Origin: Paulinella micropora
Lineage: Eukaryota > Cercozoa > Imbricatea > Euglyphida > Paulinellidae
DNA length: 64,000 bases
NCBI GenBank assembly: GCA_019918135.1
Contig: WBZZ01000821.1
Coordinates: forward strand, 41,489-105,488
Direction: 5' to 3'
This document shows positions 51,042 to 61,670 of this stretch, in pieces (within the stretch, counting starts at the first letter, position 1; each line of letters begins with the position of its first letter). Made by a program: the position numbers and the translations under genes. A model generated the notes under the pieces. It searched no databases. It was not told where the DNA came from and saw nothing but the letters and a program-made list of their open reading frames with translations.

Positions 51042-53613
51042 TTACCACAAACTTACTAACGAGATATTCAAACTGATCTTTTGGAACATGTCTTGTAATA
51101 CGTCTGCAATCTGTTTCTTTGTTCCTACTTTCACAAATTTAATCTCATTATCTTTCTGTGCGTGGTGAATAAAATGAAGTTCTAGGGGTAAGTGTTTGGT
51201 GCGTGGTCCTGACATTACCCTTTCAGCTGCTAAAATAGTCTGAGCGTTGTCCTCATAAAGCTCTATCGGTCCCTTCTGTGCCATTTCTAATTCTTCCGTG
51301 ATATGCCGGATAGCTTAAATCCCTCCCGTATACATTCTGCTGCCGCGAAAATTTCAGCGTCATTAGAGCTGAGCGCGATTCTTGTCTGTCGCTTTGACAA
51401 CCAAGCTACCGGGTCTCCTCCCCAAAGCACTACGTAACCTGTGCGTGACTTTCCGGTCTTTTTACAGACTTTATGAGATGCATCGGGCCACAGAGTAATT
51501 CGCGGGTATGTTCTTCCTTCTTGAGATGACTTAGGCCCGTGAAATGCGATACCCCGAAATGAACTTTCAAATACCTAAAGATCCTTCCTAATAGAGCATA
51601 AGCAAGTCCTGGGTCTACCGTCTGCATAACGCTAGCTGCATTAAGTGCTTGATCTGCGTCAGGGCGTGTCATCTTTGTTAGAAACAAAAGCTTCCCTACT
51701 AAACTGGGTATCGAGTGTTTCCTAAGAGCGCTAGTTTCTCCCATGGGTTCGGGGTCATGCTCAGCACTAGGAGTACTGACTGGTCGAACATCGGCATATC
51801 CTACATCCTTTAATCTGCTTCTGATACTTCTTCTGATGCAATAAGATTCGTCCTCCTTCCTGAACTATTTCTATCCCTTTGAACTCGTTAGCCACTCCCA
51901 ATCGTTTGAGAGGGTAGAACTTTTCAAGTTTACTAGCAAAACGTTTGTACGCTTGTTCGTTAGGAGCTGAGAAAAATAAGATCATCTACATGCAAAATGT
52001 CTATGATAGCGTCTCTTATGGGCTTATCCTTTTCTACGAACATACATAGATCTGAGTCTTGTAACCTGAATCCTAATTCCTCTAACTTAGGGGCTAAGAT
52101 CTCATACCATCTTCTACCGGCTTGCGGCACGCCATACAAAGCTCCATCTACTCTCCATATAATGCCCTCATGCTCCTCTCTGTCTATCCCATCGGGTGCA
52201 TAAGCATAAACAGGATCATGCATGCGTGCATTCAGATAAGCATTTTTGAAGTCTATACCGTATAGCTTATGTCCATGCCATGCTGCAAGCTTAGATAAAA
52301 AGAGTAATGAGCGATGCGCGGCACAAGGTACAAATAACTGATCCGGGTTGCAGCTAACTCCTGGCTCTAGCATATCTCCCCTAAGAGCTAACCTTGACTT
52401 AATGAACTTACGTCCCTTCTTGTCTAGTTTAACTTATGTACCCATGTGAGTCTCACTACTTTTACTCCTTTCTCTTTGGCTTCCTTGGGGCTTACCCACG
52501 TATAAGTGTTAAAGGACTTCTATCTCTTTATCCATCCCTGCCTTCAACTCTTTTGCAGTTAAGCCCTCGTCTACCACTAGTAGTGTACGATTGCCTTTGG
52601 TACCTTCAGTGTCAGGTACAGTAGCGCAGTGGTATGATCCTCTACGATACTTTCTGCGGACATATCGGGGTGCTCTAGTTCTCCGACTGGTCTGATCCTA
52701 TCTATCCTATACTTTCGAATCTCGCTGTCTAACATCTTTTCTACTTGACCGTCGCCGAAAGCTACGAAATGACTGGGCTTAGGCTGTTTACGGACTTTAA
52801 GTCTATCTCCCTTCTCGCACAGTTCTAAGACTTTTCCTTCTCGTTTACTGACTGCCAATTGTCTCCATATTCTTCCTTGGCCCAATCCTCTCCGAAAGCT
52901 ACTTCCGGCACACTAACTCTCTCTCCTGTCAAATTGTAGCTGCTGTAATGGCTGCCTTCTTTCCTGGAGGTGGCTGTGTGACTGGTGTCTTAATCTTAGC
53001 TTCTTATTTCCCTCTCACTATGTTAGCTGTTGTGATTTTGTCACTTTGCTCCCAATTGAGCCCTTATTGGGCGCGTCTCCCTCAACGTACCTCCTACTAG
53101 GTGGTCGGCTTCGGGGCTTTGCGCCTCTAACGATATGACGGGTGTTAGCCCATCATCCTTGTTGTCAGCTAGTTCTACCTGTCACTCTGATGGGAGACCG
53201 AAATCTGAACCATAAATGCTCTTGGTTTCCTGTAACTCCTCATGTTCGTCTAACTCCCCCTCAACTCTAAGTTCGGGTTCGTCTTGTGGCTGTTCTAGCT
53301 GTCAGGTGTCTATACTCTCCACCTCAGATTCCTCGTCATCCCATTTGACTTCTCTGGGTGGGTGAGCCTTCTTACCTACTACATTGAGGTCAAAACGTGC
53401 ATTACGCACGTTAGTAATGACCTTACGGCCATCCCATACTCGATAAAGTTCCTTAAACACATCGTATCCAAGTAACATTACACGTTTTCTCCTGTAGTTC
53501 CCTTTCCCTGCTTGCTTTCCTATATACAGATTTTGAGTTTTTGCCTTCCACAGACATTTACAAATAACACAAAGTTGGAGAAATACGTTTAATGATAGTA
53601 TAAAACGATTCAC
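51042..53613 (-). pseudogene. Second Copia retrotransposon, decayed and 5'-truncated
   Basis: Minus-strand fragments, from the 5' side: integrase C-terminal segment (KRVMLLGYDVFKELYRVWDG ... NARFD, 53300-53613); Glu/Asp-rich linker; RT (YGIDFKNAYLNARMHDPVYA, GALYGVPQAGRRWYEIL, ILHVDDLIFLS at 51960-52373); LEKFYPLKRLGVANEFKGIE (51767-51985); and RNase H end (LYEDNAQTILAAERVMSG ... RTKHLPLELHFIHHA, 51042-51284). Stops and frameshifts separate all parts. No LTRs, gag or integrase core are seen. It is a different family from the Copia at 32510: motif C is the usual VDDL and it lacks the MYND region. Confidence 0.85.
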
Positions 53614-55337
53614 CTATTCATCTGTGCAAGAAATAATATTTAAGCTACAAAATTTGAGATTTTAGTGTTTCGACAAAAAAATTAGGTGGTTTTTTCCTAG
53701 CTGGTTTGTAGCCTACAAGTAAAAGTATCAAGAAATATTTTGTACAAGTAATCAAAAACACTCAAGGTTACTATGTATATACTTGGATAGCTTTCACATG
53801 CTTTGTGGTAAAAGATATCTGATGCACTCAGGGAACCCTTTCCTCTGACATCTTTTCCTAGACCGGCCGGCCCGACACCCACCACAAAAAATGATTGAGT
53901 TTCCGGGATTTTTTCTAAAAAATGATGAAAAAGCTACAAAAACCCAGGAAACTAAGGCTTTTGAAGTACTGCTCCTTTTTTCAAAAGGGCTGCAGATTCA
54001 GAAAGCTCAGCGTCGATATTAGTCCCGACCAAACTATCGCGAATTATAGACAAAATTTGCACAATAATTTTTTTTAATACACAAGACACAAAACTTTTAA
54101 CCGTTATAAAATTTGAATTTCAAATGATTTTTTTTTCAGCCAGCAGTAGATCTCATCGTGATCTTTACAATAAAAAAAGGCGGTTAAAAAAAATTAAAAG
54201 CTCGAAAAGTTATAGTTGCCTCCATTTTACCGACGCTTAAAATGCTTGAAAAAACATATGACGGGATCGGAGGGACGCTGACCCCTCAGTCTCTAGCCAC
54301 CTGTTTGGGAGCAAGTCCTGCTCGAGTGAAAAAGGAAACCTATTTTATAGATGTAGGTTATGGATGAAAAGATGTATGTGTGTCGGCTTTGTGCGATGTT
54401 TGGAAAGGGGTTTCTGGAATCGAGTGCAGAGACCTGAGTGACGCGTGGAGCTTAAAGTTTAGCAAGTGTGTGCGTGAAGCCTATGCAGGCACGGGTTTTT
54501 GTGGCAGAAAGAAATGCTTTTGTGCCCTGCCTGGTTACAGGCTGGCAAAAGATTTTCCCCTATCCACTTTTTTCCCCTCTTGGACAACCCCTTACATGGA
54601 TATACAGTGGATAACCGAAGCACATGCTGAATACACAAACTTCTTGTTAATATCCCATGTACAGAGCGATTGCGAACACACAATCCCAAGATCTCTGTAG
54701 CCATGTTTCTGTTTTGGAAGGGATGGAATCCCTTCCATAAGCAGCAGATACTTTGGAAAATCATTGGTGAATTCAGAGTCAAGTATCTGATGGTTGTCGA
54801 CTCATGTAGATCTCACTCGGGATCTTTTGATCACCGAGACATTCTAAGCATTGCAAGTTCGAACTTCAGATTGGCAAAATACAGATGTCCAGTCTGTGTC
54901 GTAGGAAGTGGGAAACTTATGCATTCTTGCTGTTGGAAAGAATTTTTTCCTCGTATACCTGTCAATCCAATATAAATATTGCAACTGGGAGATTGCCAGG
55001 CCGCTTATAGCGTAGATATAACACCTTGGCAATATACATATTGATTTTTTGCAACATATATATTTCAACTTTTCAATGTAGATATTGTAACTTGGCAATA
55101 TAGATATTGCAACTTGAACTATGTATAATTTGTGAAATAAAAATGTTTTCATCGGTTCTGATTTAAGTCTGCGTGTGTATTCTTGTATGGAAGATTTGAA
55201 GGAAACCTTGCTGCTAATACTTATATTGCAGCCTTGCCTAGTATGTTGAAACCCAAGATAGGTGCTACTGAAACTCAGCAAGGCGGTAGGCAAGGCTGTA
55301 ATATAGCTCACGACGATAATTTTCCTGCAGTCTGAAA
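53614..55337. other. AT-rich region, no supported gene
   Basis: Several A/T homopolymers. Short plus-strand open stretches at 54380-54700 and 54670-54975 lack recognisable domains or good codon character. A first group of CAATAT/ATATTG palindromes starts at about 54965. Confidence 0.5.
54965..55110. repeat. CAATATwwATATTG palindrome cluster 1
   Basis: Several imperfect copies of a 14-bp palindrome-like motif (CAATATAAATATTG, GCAATATAGATATTGC, GGCAATATACATATTG) spaced 20-60 bp, left of the ORF at 55338. Confidence 0.7.
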
Positions 55338-55994
55338 ATGTATTTAGTGTGCTTGTTTTTGTTTGTGCCAGTTCAGTTTTATAACGTCCATGCTGTCAAA
55401 GACGTGCACCCAAATCTGCAAATCCATGCTATGCAATGCGGCAGCTCTGAATCAAATTGCCTCTTTCTGAAGTTAGCGGAACATGAATATCTGTACGACG
55501 ACGAGGTCTTGATTAGCATAGGGGTTCATGGCGCATGGCCCAAGAAGAAAACTAAGCATTCCAGTGTCGCCCACCTAAGACAGAGGAAGCAAAAAAAGCT
55601 TGGGATTGTCGGCCGCATTTGCTATAGTGAGTGCTCTAATAACCAAGAGTACATGTCAGACAAAAGGTACTTACAGGAATTGATACTGCTCGCGCAAAAG
55701 AAAACTAGATCTAGCAGAGGGAACGATCAAAAGCAGTCGAAGAAAAAACACTCGGGCAAAAGCAAGCTTAATGAAGAGAAAGCTAATGATCAGAAAAAGA
55801 CACAAGAACAAGAAATAAAAGATTGTAAGCTATCCTATGTAGTTCAAGAAATTAATCTACAAGAAGATAGCAAAGAAAAAACTAGAAACAAGGTTGACAG
55901 CAGTAACATCATTGACAACAGAAGTAAGCGCAACAGAGTTACGTCGCTCAAAATGGTTCAGTCACTTGAAACACAGGAAGTTGATCTTGATTAA
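55338..55994 (+). CDS. Putative secreted lysine-rich protein
   Basis: A 218-residue intact frame. It starts MYLVCLFLFVPVQFYNVHA, a good secretion signal with likely cleavage after VHA. A folded-looking segment follows (CGSSESNCLFLKLAEHEYLY, GRICYSECSNNQEY; four Cys). The C-terminal half is Lys/Glu/Gln-rich and probably disordered. I do not recognise it. It stands between two palindrome clusters in otherwise gene-poor AT-rich DNA. A real small host gene is possible; a spurious ORF cannot be ruled out. Confidence 0.4.
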   Translation: MYLVCLFLFVPVQFYNVHAVKDVHPNLQIHAMQCGSSESNCLFLKLAEHEYLYDDEVLISIGVHGAWPKKKTKHSSVAHLRQRKQKKLGIVGRICYSECSNNQEYMSDKRYLQELILLAQKKTRSSRGNDQKQSKKKHSGKSKLNEEKANDQKKTQEQEIKDCKLSYVVQEINLQEDSKEKTRNKVDSSNIIDNRSKRNRVTSLKMVQSLETQEVDLD

Positions 55995-56166
55995 ATATAG
56001 ACACAGCAAATTTATTGTCGTTCAGTGGTCGTTGGTAAGTGGTGAAGAGAACAAACGCCTGCTGTACCTGTTTTTCGGCAAAACACGTAACATAAGTGGT
56101 AAATGTTGTTTTGCCGAAGAACTCCCTCTGCGTCGACGACCCAATTTATTGTACGTATGTATCTAT

Positions 56167-56456
56167 GTGCGATATTGATATTGCAAAAAAGCAATATTAA
56201 TATTGAAATGTATGCAATATTAATATTGCCTAAAAGCAATATTAATATTGAAATTATGCAATATTAATATTGCAAAAAAGCAACATTAATATTGAAATTC
56301 ATGCAATATTAATATTGCCAGAAAGGAATATTAATATTGAAATTATGCAATATTAATATTGCAAACAAGCAATATTAATATTGAAATGTATGCAATATTT
56401 ATATTGCAAAAAAGCAATATTAATATTGAAATTATGCAACATTAATATTGCCAACG
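56167..56456. repeat. CAATATTAATATTG palindrome array (cluster 2)
   Basis: About 13 copies of the perfect 14-bp palindrome CAATATTAATATTG or one-base variants (TTTATATTG, AACATTAATATTG), paired in a ~44-bp higher unit, with each copy joined by AAAAAAG or AAATTATG spacers. Six to seven units. The strand is palindromic throughout. Confidence 0.9.
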
Positions 56457-56964
56457 ATAGATACAAAAATATTGAAATAGAGAAGTGTCTGCTTCACTTC
56501 TGGAGGCAGGCAAGTCCAAGATGTCGGAATGTCAAAAAAGTTTTGATCAGTTTTCTTCTGGGCTTCATGTGATTTTTCAACAAAAACTACGTAGATTTGA
56601 AGGTATATGTTTTAGGACTCCCCCAACCTATTGCTGTAGGACCGTCAATTGTTTTAGAAATATTTTTTTTTTTGCGTATTCAGCTGCCCTTAAGGGACTG
56701 TTTTCCGGCCGACTCTGTGTGTCTCAGAGATGTTGAAATTTTCTCAAAATTCGATCGAATTATTTATTGAGTTGCATTGTATAACGTTCAACAGTTCAAA
56801 AGCTAAGAAAATAACAAGCAAAAACAGAGATTCTTTAATCATAATCGTGGTTGCAAACCATTTTTCACCACATTGAATCAGCAAAAAAATTACGGCCCGA
56901 CCTGTCTTTTTGACAAAGTTTCCGACGAAATTTTTCCACAAGAAATGGTGATTTTTTTACAACT

Positions 56965-57360
56965 TCAAATGCTTCGTTTGTCAAAACTACTCAAAAATAA
57001 TTTAAAATCGATTGCAGATTCTGAATCAGGATGATCTGAAAAATTTGAATGTATATGTTTTATTATTTTTAAACCGGCCACGCACTTAACTTTTTTTTTC
57101 ATGTTATAAAAAACATATGCTCCGCACACTCCTAGGTCATTCTGAGACAAAAGTCCTCTGTATTGCCGTAACAATCGCACCTGCCAGACAGGTGCTTTCG
57201 TAACAAACATATGGTTAGATGAATTGCAACCCGAAGAAGCACATATCTTCCACGAGAATAGGTTGGCTGTCCAACAGGACTTGCAAACCCACTTAGGCAT
57301 CCAGGCATCCACTTCAACACCGACTCCAGACGTCTTGTGGTGGTCGAGACATGCGCACAC
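56965..57360 (-). CDS. Cysteine-rich ORF with RanBP2-like finger
   Basis: A 131-residue frame containing WVCKSCWTANLFSWKICASS, then GC: W-x-C-x2-C-x3-N-x6-C-x4-C, close to the RanBP2 zinc-finger pattern (W-x-C-x2-C-x3-N-x6-C-x2-C) with a longer last spacing. The remainder is unremarkable. It lies just left of the third palindrome cluster. It could be a fragment of a larger gene or chance. Confidence 0.3.
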   Translation of the reverse strand: MCACLDHHKTSGVGVEVDAWMPKWVCKSCWTANLFSWKICASSGCNSSNHMFVTKAPVWQVRLLRQYRGLLSQNDLGVCGAYVFYNMKKKVKCVAGLKIIKHIHSNFSDHPDSESAIDFKLFLSSFDKRSI

Positions 57361-57403
57361 GAGAAAATATCACTTAAATTAATACAAATATTACGCAAAC
57401 CGA

Positions 57404-57404
57404 T

Positions 57405-57435
<31 letters not shown>

Positions 57436-57777
57436 CGTCTATTTCTGATTTGGCAATATTTATATTGATAACTAGCAATATTTATATTGATATTTGGCAA
57501 TATTGATATTGATATTTAACATTATTAGTATTCAGATTTGGCAATATTTATATTGATAATTGGCGATGTATATATTCAAATATACCAATATATATTGATA
57601 TTTGGTAATATTTATATTATCATATTTAGCAATATTTATATTGATATTTGGCAATATTTATATTGATATTTGGCGATATTTGTATTCAGATTCTGAAAAA
57701 TTTATATTGATGTATATATCAAACGTATCAATGTATATATTGTTATTTGGCAATATTCATATTGATATTTAATTTGA

Positions 57778-57780
<3 letters not shown>
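57404..57780. repeat. (CAA)n tract and palindrome cluster 3
   Basis: A (CAA)n tract at about 57404-57435, then around a dozen GGCAATATTTATATTGATATTT-type units to 57780. They differ from cluster 2 in the centre (TTTATA or TTGATA), so each cluster has its own variant. Confidence 0.85.
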
Positions 57781-57825
<45 letters not shown>

Positions 57826-57827
<2 letters not shown>

Positions 57828-58308
57828 TTGGAGTGTTGACTGTGACATATTTGAGGGAAATCCCGATGAAAAAACCTAGTCACACTTGCTAAACAGAGTT
57901 CCAGCCCAATGGCCTCAAGGCATTAAACTGTGACGCCAACTCATAACCCTTTGGTGGTAGATGCTGGGGAGGAGGGTCGTTGCGCGCGTAAAAGATCTTA
58001 AACTCCGCATATGCTGGTTGATAGCCCAGGACCCAGCAGACACCAGATTGTTATGGGTGGGGTTTCGAGGCAGCTCTAGCAACCGCGCTTGGTGTATGCA
58101 CTTGCACATTCGGTGACGTCTTGCAAGAGATTGCTGGGACTGCGGAATAACCTCGGCTTAGTGCAGTCTTGCCCTCAGGAGCTCCATCGGTGGCCCCGAT
58201 CATCAGGCGAGAGACTGACACGGGGGGGTGGAGGACCTCGAACAAGGGTATTGGAGGCTTATGTCCGTTGAGGATATGCCATTAGCTGCATCAGTACGCC
58301 TCAGATAT

Positions 58309-58311
<3 letters not shown>
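57826..58311 (-). repeat. R1 interspersed repeat, full copy
   Basis: Reverse complement of 1194-1680, bounded by (ATT)n at 57777-57825 and 58312-58367. This copy defines both ends of R1. Confidence 0.9.
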
Positions 58312-58368
<57 letters not shown>

Positions 58369-58369
58369 T

Positions 58370-58637
58370 GGACACCGTGATAGCCCAGTGGTCAAGTTCT
58401 ACCATCTGGGCCCTGTCGCCAGTTCGATTCCCGTCGGTGCCACCAGTATTTTCATTGAACATACCGGTCTATTTCTGGACCAGTATTTTCATTGAACATA
58501 CCGGCCCGTCTGGAAGTGTTGGAACTGCCCTTGCGGGGGTGTCATTAGAGCTTATCGTCAATTCTTCGTACTCCCCTCACGGGTGAGACGATGGAGGCGC
58601 ATGTGCAGAAATGCATCAGCCATTGACAGAGAAGCAC
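58370..58637 (+). mobile_element. tRNA-derived SINE, copy 9
   Basis: Full tRNA-like head, internal duplication subfamily (with a private change in the duplicated segment) and an (ATT)n tail to 58664. It lies next to R1, as at 1-2015. Confidence 0.85.
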
Positions 58638-58672
58638 TATTATTATTATTATTATTATTATTATATTTTCGT

Positions 58673-59190
58673 CTACTTTCTCTTTTTCTTTTTTTGTCTG
58701 CTTTGGCTCCTGCCACGGCCACGGCCGCTGCCACGACCGCGGCCACCGCCTCCGCCTCCGCTGTGTGAAAACCAGCAGTTGTTACCTCGCGGGCAATTAC
58801 CCCCCCGGAACGCAATATTAGCACTCACCGGGGTGTGAAAACCGGCAGTTGTTACCTCGCGGGCAATTACTCTCCCGGAACGCATAGCAATCACCGGGGT
58901 CCGAGTCGGTACCCGAGCTCGAGTCGCGGTTGAATAGTATCCTCCTGCTCCTGCTTCTGCTCCCGCACCTACTAAAGCACCTGCTTGCCCATCTGCTTCT
59001 TTTCCTGTTCCTGCTCCTGCAATAGCTTCTGCGTCCACTCTTTCTTCTTTTTCTGCTCCTGCTCTTACTACAGCTTCTGCTTTCACTCTTGTTGTCTCCA
59101 ATCCTGCATCTTTCCCTGCTCCTGCTCCTACTATGGCTTCTGTTTCCACTCCTCCTGCTCCTGCGCCTACTAGAGCTTCTGCTTCAATTC
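58673..59190 (-). pseudogene. RS-rich protein with two CCCH zinc fingers
   Basis: One minus-strand frame (not the longest one) reads as an RS domain from about 59187 to 58950 (e.g. SRSRSRERC, KSRSRKRRKSGRRSY, GSRSRSRR), then the finger CYAFRESNCPRGNNCRFSH (C-x7-C-x5-C-x3-H, exact CCCH) at about 58825-58890. A second finger (AFRGGNCPRGNNCWFSH) follows as a ~71-bp tandem duplicate whose first Cys is lost through a 4-base insertion that also shifts the frame. The end is HSGGGGGGRGRGSGRGRG and a Lys/Arg tail. Tandem CCCH plus RS/RGG suggests an RNA-binding or splicing-related protein, such as the U2AF-small-subunit type. There is no RRM visible. Confidence 0.6.
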
Positions 59191-59864
59191 CTGCCCCTGC
59201 TCGTGCTCCTGCTCGTGCGTACCCCTGCACCTACTTCGCCATCGCCTTCCGAAATCTTGCGTCGAGATATGCACACGGACTCACTCCTAGTGAGTTACAG
59301 CCAGTCGAAAGTTTTGATGTAGCGGCTGAGGCTTTCCTGTGCCCTTATCTGCAGCGCAGCACGGGAGAAGGCGTGGCGAATATGGGTATGCAGCTGACAT
59401 GGTCGTACAGGGCCAACGCGGCCGGTGAGGATAGGGATCGACAAACTGTTACCGCACCGAACCGTCCCAGGTTGCAGTGGTAAGAGGTTGCTACGGCAAA
59501 GCACAAGCGGCGAATGCGTAATTGCAGGCAACGCAGGAAAATGTATTGTTATTAAAAAAATTTGGGACATTTAGATGGCAAGCTTTTTCCCTGACTATGG
59601 TAAAATTAGGTCTACACAAACAGAACATAGTGTAGACAGTGTGTTCGTGCCTGTGTAGGTGTCCAGCGAAATTGCTCGCATGAGTTGCCATAGAGGTGGG
59701 CATCCTCGTGTCATCCAGTCTTCAGCAGCGGCAGGGTACAACTGCTTGTGGTTATGCAAAATTACTTATGTAATTTTCTTTGCGTACTAGTACGCTGTAT
59801 TATGTATTCATTCAACTATGTTTGGTCTCGCAGGCAGCACAAGTTGGAATATTTTTCCTTTCCA
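59191..59864. other. Region between CCCH gene and glycohydrolase gene
   Basis: 59191-59230 may still belong to the CCCH gene's RS coding region, where a TGA interrupts the frame near 59188. The plus strand is open at 59133-59483 with an Ala/Pro-rich start that mirrors the RS repeat and a normal-looking end; I do not trust it. 59490-59864 shows nothing coding; it probably carries the glycohydrolase promoter or first intron. Confidence 0.4.
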
Positions 59865-61670
59865 GGCAGTTTGCAGCAAGATCAAGATCAAGATACCGCA
59901 CTGGTGCTTTTCTATTCACGTGAAAGAAGACGAGGTTTTAAAACAAAACATCCAAGCTCAACTGAATGCACTGTCTGAGTCCAAGGCGACGGTGATACAA
60001 AAGGTATTAGTTTGTTTTTTAGTTTTGTGCATGAGGAAAACACCCTCTTCCCTGCAACCTCGCTTGACACCTTTGCTGATGGGTATGGTACTGACATGTT
60101 TGTAGGAAGAAAGAGCTATAGGAGCGCTGCTCGGGCTGGCAGTGGAAGACGCACTGGGCGCACCATTGGAGTTTTCTCAGTTAAGCTACAAGAGAAATAT
60201 ATTGACTAAAATGGGACAACAGAATGTATGGGAAAAGTCCCAGATATATAACAAAACGTTCAAAGTCAAGAGTGGACAGTGGACAGATGATGCGTCAATG
60301 GCACTGTGTCTGGCTGACTCTTTGTTGGTGAAGCGGGGATTCGATCCAGTAGATCAACGTCTCAGGTTAATTTGCTGATGCGACGCTCCCTGCCGATGCC
60401 GCCTTGCTGCTCTGCCTTTGATGCTATCGCGTTCCCTCGATAGTCTGTGTGTACTTTCTGTCTCTGTCCCAGGTACCACTACTGGTATTACCACAGGTAC
60501 AACAACGCATTTGGGGCGGACACAAAGAGAAAATCACAGGTCAGCATAGGACTAGGGGAAAATACAGAGTTGTCGATGATGGAGTTTAAAAAAGCGTACA
60601 AAGTGCCAGTGCCTTGCACCAAAGCTGGTGATAGCCAGACCTCGGGGAACGGTCCTTTGATGCAATCAGCGCCTGTACCTATCTTTTATGCTTCTTGCTC
60701 CGAGGATTGTGTACGATATGCGTATTTACAAAGCAGGGCTACACACCAAGGACACGAGGCCGCGGAATGCTCGATGCTCCTAGCTTACATTCTGTGGAAA
60801 GCAATTAATCACGCGGGTGCTGCACTCATGGCTGCACCAAGTGACGCTGTGTCACTCAGGTAACTTTTGTTGTGTAGGCGCGGGCGGAGACCAAGAAAAC
60901 AAGCGAAACTGGGTGTCCACCGCTAGGCAAAATTAAGCGTGAAGGTCGGTTGCCTGGCCAGCGCTCAGAAATAACGAGGAGGAAACAATCAAGATGGAAA
61001 TTGGGACTGGCGCAACAACCATTGCCACTATGCAACAAAGCGCGTGAAAGAGAACGATACATACGTTGGTAGCTACGCTATGGATGCCCTTGCTATGGCG
61101 TTACACTGTGTATGGAGCACTGCAACATACCGCGACGCTGTCCTGAAATCTGCAAACTTAGGAGGAGATGCGGATACAGTATCAGCTATAACAGGACAAA
61201 TCGCAGGAGCCATCTACGGGGTCGGTGCAATACCTAAAGCTTGGGTAGATTCTGTGCAACAGTGGGACAGGCAAGGAGAAATAGCACTAAAAGCGGTGAG
61301 GCTGTGCCGGGAGGGCCTGCAAGTGTCAGGTAGAGATTTTCTGCATCATTATCTTGTTCACATTTCAGGAAACTCAGAAGCAAGTGAGTTTGTTGTGACT
61401 GCTGTGACTGGAAAAACTGAATTTTTGCTTTGTGTGGCCATGGTAGATCAACCTCGGAACTCCACCCTTCAAGCAAGTACTGCTGCTGCTTCACCAGGAA
61501 GAAGTGCAGCGTTTTCACCTTTACCCGCAACTTCATTGCAAGCGCAAGAGCTGCAAATTGGACTGAAAGGACATGCTGGTGCATTGGAAGGAATGCCAGA
61601 TGATGTATTTCTGTGTTTATTATTTGATGAAAGATTCTGCGCAAAGCGCTTGGACAAAAATGCGTCATGA
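59865..61670 (+). CDS. ADP-ribosylglycohydrolase (DraG/ARH family), multi-exon
   Basis: Visible exons: ~59865-60003, 60106-60365, 60473-60859, then about 60878-61328 and 61368-61670, joined by GT-AG introns. Exon 2 has the family start GALLGLAVEDALGAPLEFS and the metal-binding GQWTDDASMALCLADSL. Exon 3 has YNNAFGAD, SIGLGEN, GNGPLMQSAPVPI and THQGHEAAECSMLLA. Exon 4 has YVGSYAMDALAMALHCVWS and LGGDADTVSAITGQIAGAIYG, with the second metal site (GGDADT). The enzyme removes ADP-ribose from proteins or related substrates. An intron of only 18 bp would join exons 3 and 4, and one extra A near 60990 shifts the frame at WNWDW; this may be a sequence error. The N-terminal exon is tentative. The last exon is duplicated at 47681-47983. 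Confidence 0.8.
60004..60105 (+). other. Intron 1 of glycohydrolase gene
   Basis: AAG|GTATTAG ... TTTGTAG|GAAGAA; the coding phase is kept (Q-K-E-E-R-A). Confidence 0.6.
60366..60472 (+). other. Intron 2 of glycohydrolase gene
   Basis: CTCAG|GTTAAT ... TCCCAG|GTACCAC; splicing gives a continuous QRLRYHYWYYHRYNNAFG matching the family. Confidence 0.75.

Noticed and set aside
54380-54975. Two plus-strand ORFs of about 100 residues
   Set aside because: No domain, no conserved pattern and poor codon character; length is expected by chance in this window.
56167-56456. CRISPR array
   Set aside because: The repeats are palindromic, AT-only and without unique spacers of constant length, and the context is eukaryotic.
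58685-59322. Leu-rich and Pro/Ala-rich plus-strand frames
   Set aside because: They are the complement of the RS-coding repeat of the CCCH gene; the exact CCCH finger fixes the minus strand as coding.
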